From: Lachnospiraceae bacterium MD308 | GTDB taxonomy: Bacteria > Bacillota > Clostridia > Lachnospirales > Lachnospiraceae | DNA length: 64,000 nucleotides | Assembly: GCA_010206225.2 (NCBI GenBank) | Contig: VIQU02000016.1 | Location: 1 to 64,000 of the forward strand | Direction: 5' to 3' | Part shown: in pieces, positions 15,598 through 25,099 of the stretch | Position numbering within the stretch: the stretch's first letter is position 1 | Layout of the letters: the number at the start of each line of letters is the position of its first letter | The notes under the pieces: generated by a model | Databases searched by the model: none | What the model was told of the DNA's origin: nothing | The model's input: the letters and a program-made list of their open reading frames with translations, nothing else | Translations under genes and position numbers: made by a program

Positions 15598-17973
15598 ATG
15601 GCTGCAAAGTCAAAGAAAAAGAGGGGTACCAAGCAGACAAGGACAAAAAAGAAGTCAGAACAAAGCTTTATAACAGACGAGATCGTTATCTGGATAACTC
15701 TTGCGGTCAGTATTCTGATCTTACTTAGTCTTTTCGGACTGGGAGGCAGAGTCGGAAAAGTGGTTTCCAGATTTCTCACAGATATTTTTGGAACAGTGAC
15801 CTATATAGTGCCGTTTTTATTATTTGGCATTGTTGCATTCGTTGTATCTAATAAGGAGAATTTTAAAGCGTATCTCAGAGCTCTTGCGGCTGTTTTTCTA
15901 ACAGTATTATTGTGTACCTTTTTCCAGTTAATAAATAAAAGCGGCGGCGGCACAGGAGCGGCGGCGGCAGGATTATTAACTCCGGCGGTCGGCATCGCCG
16001 GTACATACGTAATCGTTATCATACTTATGATCGTCTGCCTTGTGATCATTACAGGGAAATCTGTACTTAAGGGCGTAAAGAGCCAGAGTAACAAGGCATA
16101 TGGAAAGGCCAGAGGAGACGTAGAGAGACACCGGAAAGCGGCACAGGAGCGGCGCAGGGAACGGGAAGCCGAAAGAGAGCGGTCAGAACCTTTAAAGTCA
16201 AAGAGCAGAAAAAGGCGCGACAACCATGTGGAGGGAGTCTCTTTTGATACCGCCCTTGCAAAAGAAAAGAAGGATATAAGGGAATTGACCGTAGACGTGA
16301 TGGAGGATGAAACATCATCAGACGTACCGGGATTTTCCATTCAACGGAATGATACTTCCATTCAGAAAAATGATACGGAATCTTTGCAGGCCGAAGCTTC
16401 TTTCGGAGAGTTTGCCGAACCTTCAGGCGCCTCGGATTTTGTGCCGGACACAGGAATTCCGGCGAAGGAGCGTGCATATCCAGATGCGGAAAATCATAGC
16501 GGGAAGCCTCGGAAATCTTACAAGTTTCCGCCGCTTTCCCTTTTAAAAAGAGGGAAGAAGGCCGGCGGAGATTCCGATTCACATCTTAAAGAAACAGCGC
16601 TTAAGCTTCAGCAGACGCTACAGAATTTCGGGGTTCATGTCACAGTTACGAACGTAAGCTGCGGTCCGGCGGTTACCCGCTACGAGCTGCAGCCGGAGAT
16701 GGGGGTAAAGGTCAGCAAGATCGTAGGTCTTGCTGATGATATCAAGCTGAATCTTGCGGCGGCGGATATCCGTATCGAGGCGCCGATTCCGGGAAAAGCG
16801 GCGGTTGGAATCGAAGTTCCTAACAAAGAGAATACAGCGGTTATGCTGAGAGATCTGCTGGAATCACAGGAATTCAAAAAAAGCACGTCAAAGCTTTCCT
16901 TTGCCGCCGGAAAAGATATTGCAGGGAAAGCTGTAGTGACGGATATTGCCAAGATGCCTCATGTACTGATCGCAGGAGCCACTGGTTCCGGGAAATCTGT
17001 CTGCATTAATACGCTGATCATGAGTATTTTGTATAAGGCCGCGCCGGAGGAAGTAAAATTGATCATGATAGATCCGAAGGTGGTGGAGTTGAGTGTCTAT
17101 AACGGAATACCTCACCTGATGATTCCTGTTGTCACAGATCCAAAGAAGGCTGCTGGAGCGCTCAACTGGGCCGTGGCGGAAATGGACAGGCGTTACCGCG
17201 CATTTGCAGAGTACAATGTCCGGGATATGAAAGGCTACAATGAGAAGATCAAGTCTGAACCGGCGATAGACGGTGAAAAACCTGCGCCTATGTCACAGTT
17301 GGTTATTATCGTAGACGAGCTTGCGGATCTGATGATGGTGGCATCCGGAGATGTGGAGGGTGCGATCTGCCGTCTGGCACAACTTGCAAGAGCTGCTGGA
17401 ATCCATCTGGTCGTAGCCACTCAGAGACCATCGGTTAATGTCATTACCGGTCTGATCAAAGCGAATATGCCGTCCAGGATCGCATTTGCTGTATCATCCG
17501 GCGTGGATTCAAGAACGATCATCGATATGAACGGTGCGGAAAAGCTGCTTGGGAAAGGGGATATGCTTTTTTATCCGGCAGGATATCCGAAGCCGGCAAG
17601 AGTTCAAGGTTCTTTTGTGACAGATGAGGAAGTACAGAGCGTAGTGGAATTCCTGCGCAGCAACAATACTACGGAAGAATATGACGAGGAGATGGTAAGT
17701 CAGGTAACTGCCAGTGAGCCGGGAATCGCAGCTCCGAACGGAGAAGATAATGACCGCGACGCGTATTTTACTGAAGCGGGCCGCCTCATTATAGATAAGG
17801 AAAAGGCATCGATTGGGATGCTGCAGCGTACGTTTAAGATTGGATTCAACCGTGCTGCCCGCATTATGGACCAGCTCTGCGAAGCAGGTGTCGTAGGCGG
17901 CGAAGAAGGTACGAAGCCGAGAAAAGTGTTGATGTCCAAGGAGGAATTTGAACAGTACGTAGAACAGATGTAA
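15598..17973 (+). CDS. ftsK: DNA translocase FtsK/SpoIIIE
   Basis: Membrane-anchored ATP-driven DNA pump that clears the chromosome from the division or sporulation septum. The lysine-rich N-terminus is followed by four predicted membrane segments (about residues 25-160), a charged low-complexity linker (165-325), then the motor. The motor has Walker [10 protein letters not shown] near residue 460, Walker [14 protein letters not shown] near 563, and the [12 protein letters not shown] segment. A winged-helix gamma domain for DNA orientation sequences closes the protein (about 725-785). Length 791 is normal. Whether it serves division, sporulation or both cannot be told from sequence. Confidence 0.95.
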   Translation: MAAKSKKKRGTKQTRTKKKSEQSFITDEIVIWITLAVSILILLSLFGLGGRVGKVVSRFLTDIFGTVTYIVPFLLFGIVAFVVSNKENFKAYLRALAAVFLTVLLCTFFQLINKSGGGTGAAAAGLLTPAVGIAGTYVIVIILMIVCLVIITGKSVLKGVKSQSNKAYGKARGDVERHRKAAQERRREREAERERSEPLKSKSRKRRDNHVEGVSFDTALAKEKKDIRELTVDVMEDETSSDVPGFSIQRNDTSIQKNDTESLQAEASFGEFAEPSGASDFVPDTGIPAKERAYPDAENHSGKPRKSYKFPPLSLLKRGKKAGGDSDSHLKETALKLQQTLQNFGVHVTVTNVSCGPAVTRYELQPEMGVKVSKIVGLADDIKLNLAAADIRIEAPIPGKAAVGIEVPNKENTAVMLRDLLESQEFKKSTSKLSFAAGKDIAGKAVVTDIAKMPHVLIAGATGSGKSVCINTLIMSILYKAAPEEVKLIMIDPKVVELSVYNGIPHLMIPVVTDPKKAAGALNWAVAEMDRRYRAFAEYNVRDMKGYNEKIKSEPAIDGEKPAPMSQLVIIVDELADLMMVASGDVEGAICRLAQLARAAGIHLVVATQRPSVNVITGLIKANMPSRIAFAVSSGVDSRTIIDMNGAEKLLGKGDMLFYPAGYPKPARVQGSFVTDEEVQSVVEFLRSNNTTEEYDEEMVSQVTASEPGIAAPNGEDNDRDAYFTEAGRLIIDKEKASIGMLQRTFKIGFNRAARIMDQLCEAGVVGGEEGTKPRKVLMSKEEFEQYVEQM

Positions 17974-18010
17974 CGAAGGACCACCCAGAGAAAGGAAGGA
18001 TTGGAAACCG

Positions 18011-19681
18011 ATGAAAACAGATATCCAGATTGCACAGGAAGCAAAGATGGCGCATATTAAAGATGTGGCCGCTGCATTAGGTATTCATGAGGAAGAATTA
18101 GAATTTTACGGAAAGTATAAGGCAAAGCTTTCCGACGAGGTTTGGGAAAAGATAAAGGAACGTCCCGATGGAAAGCTGGTTCTTGTGACAGCAATCAATC
18201 CGACTCCGGCGGGAGAAGGAAAGACTACGACGACAGTCGGCCTTGGACAAGCCATGGCCAAGCTTAATAAAAAAGCAGTTATTGCTCTGAGAGAGCCGTC
18301 CTTAGGACCGTGCTTTGGAATTAAAGGCGGAGCGGCAGGCGGCGGATACGCTCAGGTTGTTCCGATGGAGGATCTGAATCTCCATTTTACCGGAGATTTC
18401 CATGCGATCACTTCTGCTAATAACCTTCTTGCAGCACTTTTAGATAATCATATTCAGCAGGGAAACGCCCTGCAGATCGATCCGAGGCAGGTAGTGTGGA
18501 AGCGGTGTCTTGATATGAATGACCGGAATCTTCGGAACATCGTAGTCGGACTTGGAAATAAGATGGACGGCATGGTGCGGGAAGACCATTTTGTCATCAC
18601 GGTTGCTTCCGAGATTATGGCGATCCTCTGTCTGGCAGATGATATTCATGATCTGAAGAGGCGTCTTGGGAAGATTATCGTAGCATATAACTTCAGCGGG
18701 GAGCCGGTAACGGCGGATGATCTTCAGGCGACAGGCGCTATGACGGCGCTTTTGAAGGATGCGATCAAGCCAAATCTGATTCAGACGTTAGAGCACACTC
18801 CGGCTCTGGTACATGGCGGACCTTTTGCAAATATTGCTCACGGCTGCAACAGTGTAAGAGCAACAAAGATGGCTCTTAAGATGAGTGATATTGTTATCAC
18901 GGAAGCAGGCTTCGGCGCGGACTTAGGCGCGGAGAAATTCTTTGATATCAAGTGCCGTAAGGCGGGATTTAAACCGGATGCAGTTGTTTTAGTTGCAACT
19001 GTGCGCGCTTTGAAGTATAATGGAGGAGTTGCGAAGGCAGATCTTTCCGAGGAAAACTTAGAAGCACTGAAGAAGGGTATTGTGAATCTGGAGAAACATA
19101 TTGAAAATATCCAGAAATATGATGTTCCTGTTGTCGTGACGCTGAACTCTTTCCTTACGGATACAGAGGCGGAGAATGATTATATCCGCAGATTCTGCGA
19201 GGAGAGAGGCTGTGAGTTTGCTCTTTCAGAAGTATGGGAAAAAGGCGGCGAGGGCGGAATCGCTCTTGCAAAAAAAGTATTGGAGACATTGGAGACAAAG
19301 AAAAGTCATTTCCATACATTATATAAAGACGAAGCTTCTTTAGAAGCGAAGATTGAGACGATTTCCAGAGAAATCTATGGCGCCGACGGTGTAGTGTTTG
19401 AGCCCGCGGCTAAAAAACAGCTTGCGAAGATTACAGATATGGGCTTTGGGAACCTTCCGGTATGTATGGCTAAAAACCAGTATTCACTTTCGGATGATGC
19501 GAAAAAGCTGGGAAGGCCGAAGGACTTCGACATCCATATCCGCGAAGTGTATGTCAGCGCAGGCGCGGGCTTTGTCGTTGCTTTAACCGGAGCAATCATG
19601 ACTATGCCCGGTCTTCCGAAGGTGCCTGCTGCAAATGGAATCGACGTATCGGAAGAAGGAGCAATCACAGGGTTATTCTAA
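18011..19681 (+). CDS. fhs: Formate--tetrahydrofolate ligase
   Basis: ATP-dependent synthesis of 10-formyl-tetrahydrofolate from formate, used for purine synthesis and, in acetogens, the methyl branch of the Wood-Ljungdahl pathway. The 556-residue protein has the diagnostic P-loop [12 protein letters not shown] near residues 64-75 and the following [20 protein letters not shown] segment. Length is normal. It starts 37 bases after ftsK. No other one-carbon pathway gene is adjacent, so this gene alone does not show acetogenesis. Confidence 0.97.
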   Translation: MKTDIQIAQEAKMAHIKDVAAALGIHEEELEFYGKYKAKLSDEVWEKIKERPDGKLVLVTAINPTPAGEGKTTTTVGLGQAMAKLNKKAVIALREPSLGPCFGIKGGAAGGGYAQVVPMEDLNLHFTGDFHAITSANNLLAALLDNHIQQGNALQIDPRQVVWKRCLDMNDRNLRNIVVGLGNKMDGMVREDHFVITVASEIMAILCLADDIHDLKRRLGKIIVAYNFSGEPVTADDLQATGAMTALLKDAIKPNLIQTLEHTPALVHGGPFANIAHGCNSVRATKMALKMSDIVITEAGFGADLGAEKFFDIKCRKAGFKPDAVVLVATVRALKYNGGVAKADLSEENLEALKKGIVNLEKHIENIQKYDVPVVVTLNSFLTDTEAENDYIRRFCEERGCEFALSEVWEKGGEGGIALAKKVLETLETKKSHFHTLYKDEASLEAKIETISREIYGADGVVFEPAAKKQLAKITDMGFGNLPVCMAKNQYSLSDDAKKLGRPKDFDIHIREVYVSAGAGFVVALTGAIMTMPGLPKVPAANGIDVSEEGAITGLF

Positions 19682-19703
19682 CAGCTAGGAGGTTAGGCGC
19701 AAT

Positions 19704-21098
19704 ATGAGATGCAGATACTGCGGCGCCGAGATACCGGACGGTATCCTATATTGCGAAGAATGCGGCAAAGAAGTACAGATTGTCCCTGATTATAATCCTT
19801 TAGAAGATATGCTGGCTGCTCATGTGAAGGAGGCTCTTAAGAATTCCCGCGGATCATCAGGGGGCGGTGTGAGGAGCCGTGCGAATGCGGAATCTGGAAA
19901 TTCCGGGCGTACAGCAGCGTTTCGTTCTGATTCTGACCGGATATCGGGAGGCGCCCGCACAGCGGCACTCCGTTCTGGTTCCGGCCGTATGGCAGGAGAG
20001 CGTACGGCGGCGCTTCGGAACAGTTCCGGGAGGACCGGCTATGTCGCTGACAGCCGTACAGCGGCGCTTCGGAATAGTTCTGGGAGGACTGGCTATATGA
20101 CCGACGGACGAAGCCGAAGATACCAGAGCAGTACGGCTATGTTTCAGGATGAAAGAGAAGTACAGAGAAGACAGACAAAACAACGTAAAGCTCAGAAAAA
20201 GAAAAAGCGGCGTAAAGTGTTTTTGATCCTGTTCTTTTTGGCGGTGCTGACCGCCGTCGCCATGACTGCACTGTATCTTTGTTCTTATGCCGGGACCGTG
20301 TATCTGGGAAATCGTGCGCTTGGAAATGGAGAATACAGCAAAGCAGAAGATTATTTTCACAGGGCGATTGAAAAAGATAAGACAAAACCAGATGGCTATG
20401 TGGGACTTTCTAAAGTATTTATCGGACAGAGTGATGTGAACTCTGCCGAGAACCTGTTTTTGGGCGTGATAGCCGAGCAGCCGGACAATGCGGGGGTTTA
20501 TGAGGCTGCATTTGAGTTTTATCTTGATACCAAGCAGCCGATGGGAATTCCTGCGCTTCTTAAAGATGCTGGAAGCAGTGTAACAGATAAGCTTCCCGAA
20601 TATGTTGTCAAAGAGCCGGGATTCAGCCTTGATGAAACGGAGACTTATGATGATGTACAGCAGTTAACGATTACTTCTGATGAAGGAGAAATCCACTATA
20701 CAACGGATGGAACTATGCCTGATACGGCAAGCACAGTATTCACGGAACCAATTCAGTTAGGCGAGGGCACGAACACAATCAAGGCTATCGCTGTGAACAA
20801 AGAAGGAGTTCCCAGCCAGACATCGGAAAAGGAGTTTACGATTGAAATTCCGATGGAAGATGCGCCGGCAGTATCGCCCTCTACAGGACAGTATGATTCT
20901 GCCCGTGCGATTGAGATCAAGGTCCCGGAAGGGTACAGCGCATATTATACGACGGACGGAACAGATCCTACTACGGCTTCTTTGCCTTATAAAAAGCCGA
21001 TTAAGATGCCTAAGGGCGAGACATTATTTAAAGCAATTCTTGTGACAAAGAGTGGGAGAGTAAGCGGAATTACAACGAGGAATTATGTAAGAGAATAG
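19704..21098 (+). CDS. Zinc-ribbon, TPR and chitobiase-C-terminal-like membrane protein
   Basis: Multidomain protein of 464 residues. The N-terminus is a zinc ribbon with two CxxC knuckles (CRYCG, CEECG; residues 3-21). Residues about 69-135 form a basic repeat region built on RTAALRxxSGR units. A single membrane segment follows (about 172-195) after a KKKKRRK stretch, so the ribbon and repeats are cytoplasmic. Outside the membrane come two TPR-like helical pairs (205-290) and two chitobiase/hexosaminidase C-terminal-like modules, each with a YTTDGT motif (near 333 and 414). The function is unknown; the extracellular modules suggest cell-wall or glycan contact. An intrinsic terminator follows. 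Confidence 0.7.
   Translation: MRCRYCGAEIPDGILYCEECGKEVQIVPDYNPLEDMLAAHVKEALKNSRGSSGGGVRSRANAESGNSGRTAAFRSDSDRISGGARTAALRSGSGRMAGERTAALRNSSGRTGYVADSRTAALRNSSGRTGYMTDGRSRRYQSSTAMFQDEREVQRRQTKQRKAQKKKKRRKVFLILFFLAVLTAVAMTALYLCSYAGTVYLGNRALGNGEYSKAEDYFHRAIEKDKTKPDGYVGLSKVFIGQSDVNSAENLFLGVIAEQPDNAGVYEAAFEFYLDTKQPMGIPALLKDAGSSVTDKLPEYVVKEPGFSLDETETYDDVQQLTITSDEGEIHYTTDGTMPDTASTVFTEPIQLGEGTNTIKAIAVNKEGVPSQTSEKEFTIEIPMEDAPAVSPSTGQYDSARAIEIKVPEGYSAYYTTDGTDPTTASLPYKKPIKMPKGETLFKAILVTKSGRVSGITTRNYVRE
19908..20108 (+). repeat. Tandem coding repeats (45-54 bp) in the zinc-ribbon protein
   Basis: Four units begin at 19908, 19956, 20001 and 20055, of 48, 45, 54 and 54 bases. Each encodes RTAA(F/L)R followed by a Ser/Gly-rich stretch ending in R. 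The last two units are nearly identical in DNA, pointing to recent duplication. All differ by multiples of three, so the frame is kept. Confidence 0.85.
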
Positions 21099-21122
21099 TG
21101 CCTTATACTGTAAACGCAAATT

Positions 21123-21152
21123 AAGACATCCTGAATGCAGGATGTCTTTTTT
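21123..21152 (+). terminator. Intrinsic terminator after the zinc-ribbon gene
   Basis: AAGACATCCTG (21123-21133) pairs with CAGGATGTCTT (21138-21148) over 11 bp around a 4-base loop, followed by a T-run to 21152. Confidence 0.9.
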
Positions 21153-21213
21153 GACATTTTTTGTTGGTTTGTATATTGTTCATAAATAAATACAATTATT
21201 TTTGTGCTATCTG

Positions 21214-21242
21214 TTGCGTTGTTTATTTAACAGATGTATAAT
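21214..21242 (+). promoter_or_regulatory. Promoter of the alcohol dehydrogenase gene
   Basis: TTGCGT (21214-21219) and TATAAT (21237-21242) are spaced 17 bases apart. Transcription would begin near 21249, inside the adjoining Rex-type palindrome. Confidence 0.65.
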
Positions 21243-21260
21243 TTGATAAATAATTAACAA
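21243..21260 (+). promoter_or_regulatory. Candidate Rex operator
   Basis: TTGATAA-ATAA-TTAACAA matches the clostridial Rex consensus TTGTTAA-N4-TTAACAA with a single mismatch. It abuts the -10 box and covers the predicted transcription start, an ideal repressor position. The cognate regulator gene, rex, lies at 7182-7829. Binding itself is inferred. Confidence 0.65.
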
Positions 21261-21283
21261 AAATAGAAAAGGAGAACAAGACT

Positions 21284-22465
21284 ATGGCAAGATTTACTTT
21301 ACCAAGAGACATCTATCACGGAAAAGGCTGCTTAGAGGAGCTTAAGAATCTGAAGGGTAAGAAAGCGATTCTGGTTGTTGGAGGAGGCTCCATGAAGCGT
21401 CAGGGTTTTCTTGACAGAGCGGTAGGATATTTAAAAGAAGCTGGTATGGAAGTTGAGCTTTTTGAAGGTGTTGAGCCGGATCCGTCTGTAGAGACGGTGA
21501 TGAAGGGCGCGGAGGCCATGAGAAACTTTGAGCCTGACTGGATCGTTTCCATGGGCGGCGGTTCACCGATCGATGCGGCAAAGGCTATGTGGGCATTCTA
21601 CGAGTATCCGGAAACTACGTTTGAGGATCTCTGCATTCCATTTAATTTCCCGGAATTACGTCAGAAAGCAAAGTTCTGCGCGATTCCATCCACATCCGGA
21701 ACAGCTACAGAAGTTACAGCCTTTTCTGTAATCACCAATTACCAGACAGGCGTGAAGTATCCGTTAGCTGACTTTAACATTACACCCGATGTTGCGATCG
21801 TTGATCCCGACCTTGTAATGGGGCTTCCGGTAAAACAGGTTGCGTACACAGGTATGGATGCTCTGACACATGCGATCGAGGCCTATGTTTCTACATTGAA
21901 CTGCGCATTCACAGATCCTCTTGCGCTGCAGGCTATCGAGATGGTACTTGATTATCTGCCGGCATCCTATAACTGTGATATGACGGCAAGAGAGCAGATG
22001 CATTATGCTCAGTGTCTGGCTGGTATGGCATTCTCCAACGCGCTGCTTGGTATCGTACACTCTATGGCGCATAAGACGGGCGCTGCATTCTCAACAGGCC
22101 ATATTCCGCATGGCTGCGCGAATGCCATCTATCTGCCGTACGTTATAAAATATAATGCAAAAGATCCGGTTGCGGCAAAGCGCTACGCAGAGATCGCACG
22201 CAGGATGGGACTTGAGGGAACTTCCGAGAAGGCTCTGATCAACAGTCTGTGCGCAAAGATTGACGACTTCAATGTAAGGCTTAACATCCCGAAGACACTG
22301 AAAGAATTCGGCATCAATGAGGACGAGTTCAAGGAGAAGATTGCCGGCATCGCAGAGCGTGCTGTAGGCGACGCATGTACAGGCTCCAATCCGAGAGAGA
22401 TCGATCCGGCCGCCATGGAAAAGCTGTTCAATTGTACATATTATGGAACGGAAGTAGATTTCTAA
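21284..22465 (+). CDS. Iron-containing alcohol dehydrogenase (butanol dehydrogenase-like)
   Basis: NAD(P)H-dependent reduction of aldehydes to alcohols, a fermentative electron sink. The 393-residue group III dehydrogenase has the cofactor loop MGGGSPIDAAKAMW near residue 86. Metal ligands lie in DALTHAIEAY and in HSMAHK and HIPHGCAN further on. The closest described types are clostridial butanol dehydrogenases, but substrate range and NADH versus NADPH use cannot be fixed from the sequence. GGAG precedes the ATG. The promoter carries a Rex-type operator, so induction at high NADH is expected. A hairpin terminator follows, so the gene is monocistronic. Confidence 0.9.
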   Translation: MARFTLPRDIYHGKGCLEELKNLKGKKAILVVGGGSMKRQGFLDRAVGYLKEAGMEVELFEGVEPDPSVETVMKGAEAMRNFEPDWIVSMGGGSPIDAAKAMWAFYEYPETTFEDLCIPFNFPELRQKAKFCAIPSTSGTATEVTAFSVITNYQTGVKYPLADFNITPDVAIVDPDLVMGLPVKQVAYTGMDALTHAIEAYVSTLNCAFTDPLALQAIEMVLDYLPASYNCDMTAREQMHYAQCLAGMAFSNALLGIVHSMAHKTGAAFSTGHIPHGCANAIYLPYVIKYNAKDPVAAKRYAEIARRMGLEGTSEKALINSLCAKIDDFNVRLNIPKTLKEFGINEDEFKEKIAGIAERAVGDACTGSNPREIDPAAMEKLFNCTYYGTEVDF

Positions 22466-22487
22466 GATTTTTTATCAAAGAGAAAAA

Positions 22488-22522
22488 GCCGGGAAACTGT
22501 TTGTAAAGGGCAGTTTCCCGGC
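22488..22522 (+). terminator. Hairpin terminator after the alcohol dehydrogenase gene
   Basis: GCCGGGAAACTG (22488-22499) pairs with CAGTTTCCCGGC (22511-22522), 12 perfect base pairs with an 11-base loop. The following TGCTTGTTT is only moderately T-rich, so termination efficiency is uncertain. Confidence 0.75.
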
Positions 22523-22735
22523 TGCTTGTTTAACCGCACTTCCATGTCCGACTACTGAAAGCAGGACTGGGTGACGAATACCCCTCTCTGCGGGACTGAA
22601 GGATTGGATTCTGCTCTTGAATTGTGATAATTTTTGTCATCTGTGATATTTTAATAACGTATCACTCAATTACTTGATATTTTTTGACAAATACATTAGA
22701 ATATACTGTAGCATAAATTATTAGGAGGAAATAAA
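22523..22735 (+). other. Intergenic leader upstream of nfnA with possible RNA structure
   Basis: No open frame is credible here. GC-richer sequence at about 22540-22620 can form short helices (GGGT/ACCC, GTCC/GGAC, AGCAG/CTGCT). An AT-rich part follows with a TTGACA at 22684-22689. No convincing -10 lies 17 bases further on; TATACT at 22702-22707 is too close. AGGAGG just before 22736 is the nfnA ribosome binding site. I could not match the structured part to a riboswitch class. Confidence 0.35.
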
Positions 22736-23623
22736 ATGTACAAGATATTAAAAGCAGAAAAGCTGGCTGCTAACATTTATCTTATGGACGTTGAGGCTCC
22801 CCGTGTGGCAAAGCACTGTGAACCGGGGCAGTTTGTCATCGTGAAGATGGATGAGAAGGGCGAGAGGATCCCGCTTACGATCTGTGACTACGACAGGGAG
22901 ACAGGGATTGTTACCATTGTATTCCAGCCGGTAGGGGCGTCTACCACGAAGATGACGAACCTTAAGGCCGGGGATGCGTTTTGCGATTTCACCGGACCTT
23001 TAGGACGTCCATCCGAGTTCGTGGAGGAAGATGTAGAAGAGCTTAAGAAAAAGAAATTCCTCTTCGTAGCCGGCGGTGTTGGGGCAGCCCCGGTTTATCC
23101 TCAGGTGAAATGGCTCAAGGAACACGGCATAGATGCGGATGTTATTGTCGGCTCCAAGACCAAAGACCTTCTGATTCTGGAAAAGGAGATGGAGGCAGTT
23201 GCCGGGAATTATTATCCCTGTACGGACGACGGTACATACGGACATGCGGGCATGGTCACCACCATGGTTGACGAACTGGTAGAGAAGGGCAACAAGTATG
23301 ATGTGTGCGTTGCCATCGGGCCGATGATCATGATGAAGTTCACCTGCCTGACTACAAAGAAATATGAGATTCCGACTATCGTCAGCATGAATCCGATCAT
23401 GGTTGACGGCACGGGCATGTGCGGTGCCTGCCGTGTCATCGTGGGCGGCGAGGTGAAGTTCGCGTGCGTGGACGGTCCGGAGTTCGACGGGCATCTGGTT
23501 GACTTTGACACTGCGATGAAGAGACAGCAGATGTACAAGACACAGGAAGGACGTGCGATGCTGAAAGTACAGGAAGGCGACACCCATCACGGTGGCTGCG
23601 GCAATTGCGGAGGTGAAAATTAA
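22736..23623 (+). CDS. nfnA: NADH-dependent ferredoxin:NADP oxidoreductase, small subunit
   Basis: Small subunit of the NfnAB electron-bifurcating transhydrogenase, which couples NADPH to reduced ferredoxin and NADH. The 295-residue protein has an N-terminal FAD domain, an NAD domain with VAGGVGAAP (111-119), and a [2Fe-2S] site with Asp224, Cys229, Cys232 and Cys244, the unusual one-Asp three-Cys ligand set of NfnA. After residue 280 comes a tail with His284, His285, Cys288 and Cys291, which I do not recognise from described NfnA proteins. Its stop overlaps the nfnB start by one base. PyrK-like subunits are the main alternative; the nfnB partner argues against that. Confidence 0.9.
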   Translation: MYKILKAEKLAANIYLMDVEAPRVAKHCEPGQFVIVKMDEKGERIPLTICDYDRETGIVTIVFQPVGASTTKMTNLKAGDAFCDFTGPLGRPSEFVEEDVEELKKKKFLFVAGGVGAAPVYPQVKWLKEHGIDADVIVGSKTKDLLILEKEMEAVAGNYYPCTDDGTYGHAGMVTTMVDELVEKGNKYDVCVAIGPMIMMKFTCLTTKKYEIPTIVSMNPIMVDGTGMCGACRVIVGGEVKFACVDGPEFDGHLVDFDTAMKRQQMYKTQEGRAMLKVQEGDTHHGGCGNCGGEN

Positions 23624-25011
23624 TGGCTGATGTATTAAAGAGAGTGCCTGTCAGAGAGCAGGACGCGAAGGAAAGAGCGACTAATTTCGAGGAGGTCTGT
23701 TACGGCTACAATAAAGAAGAGGCTATGGAAGAGGCTGCGCGCTGCATTAACTGTAAGAATGCAAAGTGCATCACCGGCTGTCCGGTCGCCATCAATATCC
23801 CTGGTTTTATTGCTCAAGTAAAAGAGGGCAATATCGAGGAGGCGTACAAGGTGATCGGCGAGTCCTCCGCGCTGCCGGCAATCTGCGGGCGTGTCTGTCC
23901 TCAGGAATCCCAGTGCGAGTGCAAATGTATCCGCGGCATCAAGGGCGACCCGGTTTCCATCGGAAAGCTGGAGCGTTTTGTTGCGGACTATGCGCTTGAG
24001 CATGATATCAAGCCTGCAAAGGCGGATCAGACCAATGGCCACAAGGTAGCGGTCATCGGCTCCGGCCCCTCTGGGCTTACCTGTGCCGGCGATCTGGCTA
24101 AGCTTGGCTATGAGGTGACAGTATTTGAGGCGCTCCATGAGCTGGGCGGCGTGCTTGTCTATGGAATTCCGGAATTCCGTCTTCCGAAAGAGAAAGTCGT
24201 GAAGAAAGAGATTGAAAAAGTAAAAGAGCTTGGCGTTAAGTTTGAGACGAACGTTGTTATCGGAAAATCCACCACCATCGACCAGTTGATGGAGGAAGAA
24301 GATTTTGAGGCGGTATTCATCGGCTCCGGCGCAGGACTTCCAATGTTCATGGGTATTCCCGGCGAGACGGCTAACGGCGTATTTTCCGCCAATGAGTACC
24401 TGACCAGAAGCAACCTGATGAAAGCCTTTGACGACAATTACGATACCCCGATTGCGGCAGGAAAGAAAGTTGCGGTTGTGGGCGGAGGCAATGTTGCCAT
24501 GGATGCTGCAAGGACGGCTCTTCGTCTCGGTGCAGAAGTACATATCGTATACCGCAGAAGCGAAGCCGAGCTTCCGGCCAGAGTAGAAGAGGTTCACCAC
24601 GCAAAGGAAGAGGGTGTGATCTTTGACCTTCTCACCAACCCGAAGGAGATCCATGTGGATGAGAACGGCTGGGTGAAGGGCATGACGGTGATCAAGATGG
24701 AACTTGGCGAGCCTGACGCGTCCGGAAGAAGACGTCCAGTGGAGATTCCGGGTTCTGAGTACGAGATTGAGCTTGACACGGTGATCATGTCTCTCGGTAC
24801 TTCACCGAATCCGCTGATCGCATCTACGACGAAGGGGCTTGAGACCAACCGCAGGAAATGTATCGTTGCGGAGGAGGAGAACGGACAGACCTCCAAGGCG
24901 GCAGTATTTGCAGGCGGCGACGCGGTTACAGGCGCGGCGACGGTCATTCTGGCGATGGGCGCAGGAAAGGCCGGCGCGAAGGGAATCCATGAGCTGCTGA
25001 GTAAGAAGTAA
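23623..25011 (+). CDS. nfnB: NADH-dependent ferredoxin:NADP oxidoreductase, large subunit (GltD-like)
   Basis: Large subunit of NfnAB, carrying the bifurcating FAD and two [4Fe-4S] clusters. The 462-residue protein begins with a GltD-type ferredoxin domain: CINCKNAKCITGCP near residue 42 and CGRVCPQESQCECKC near 90. Two dinucleotide folds follow: GSGPSGLTCAG near 145 for FAD and GGGNVAMDAA near 288 for NADPH. It was historically annotated as the glutamate synthase small chain, but there is no glutamate synthase large-chain gene nearby and the one-base overlap with nfnA supports the Nfn assignment. A strong terminator follows. Confidence 0.92.
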   Translation: MADVLKRVPVREQDAKERATNFEEVCYGYNKEEAMEEAARCINCKNAKCITGCPVAINIPGFIAQVKEGNIEEAYKVIGESSALPAICGRVCPQESQCECKCIRGIKGDPVSIGKLERFVADYALEHDIKPAKADQTNGHKVAVIGSGPSGLTCAGDLAKLGYEVTVFEALHELGGVLVYGIPEFRLPKEKVVKKEIEKVKELGVKFETNVVIGKSTTIDQLMEEEDFEAVFIGSGAGLPMFMGIPGETANGVFSANEYLTRSNLMKAFDDNYDTPIAAGKKVAVVGGGNVAMDAARTALRLGAEVHIVYRRSEAELPARVEEVHHAKEEGVIFDLLTNPKEIHVDENGWVKGMTVIKMELGEPDASGRRRPVEIPGSEYEIELDTVIMSLGTSPNPLIASTTKGLETNRRKCIVAEEENGQTSKAAVFAGGDAVTGAATVILAMGAGKAGAKGIHELLSKK

Positions 25012-25041
25012 AAAAATTTAGGCAATCGATTTTTGGTAACG

Positions 25042-25094
25042 ATAAAAGCTGCCGCATGGAGGTGAAACAAATCACCGGATGCGGCAGCTTTTAT
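25042..25094. terminator. Bidirectional terminator between nfnB and the GNAT gene
   Basis: Arms 25042-25057 and 25079-25094 pair over 16 bases. The inner sequence GGTGA/TCACC forms a second stem. A-rich and T-rich flanks on both sides suit it to stop nfnAB on + and the converging GNAT gene on minus. Confidence 0.9.
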
Positions 25095-25099
25095 ATTTC

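Noticed and set aside
14804-15646. 280-codon minus-strand frame opposite tepA
   Set aside because: Antisense shadow rich in Ser and Pro; tepA on the + strand has clear catalytic motifs and family length.
23635-24654. 339-codon open frame on the minus strand inside nfnB
   Set aside because: It is the antisense shadow of a clearly conserved gene. No ribosome binding site and no recognisable protein sequence.
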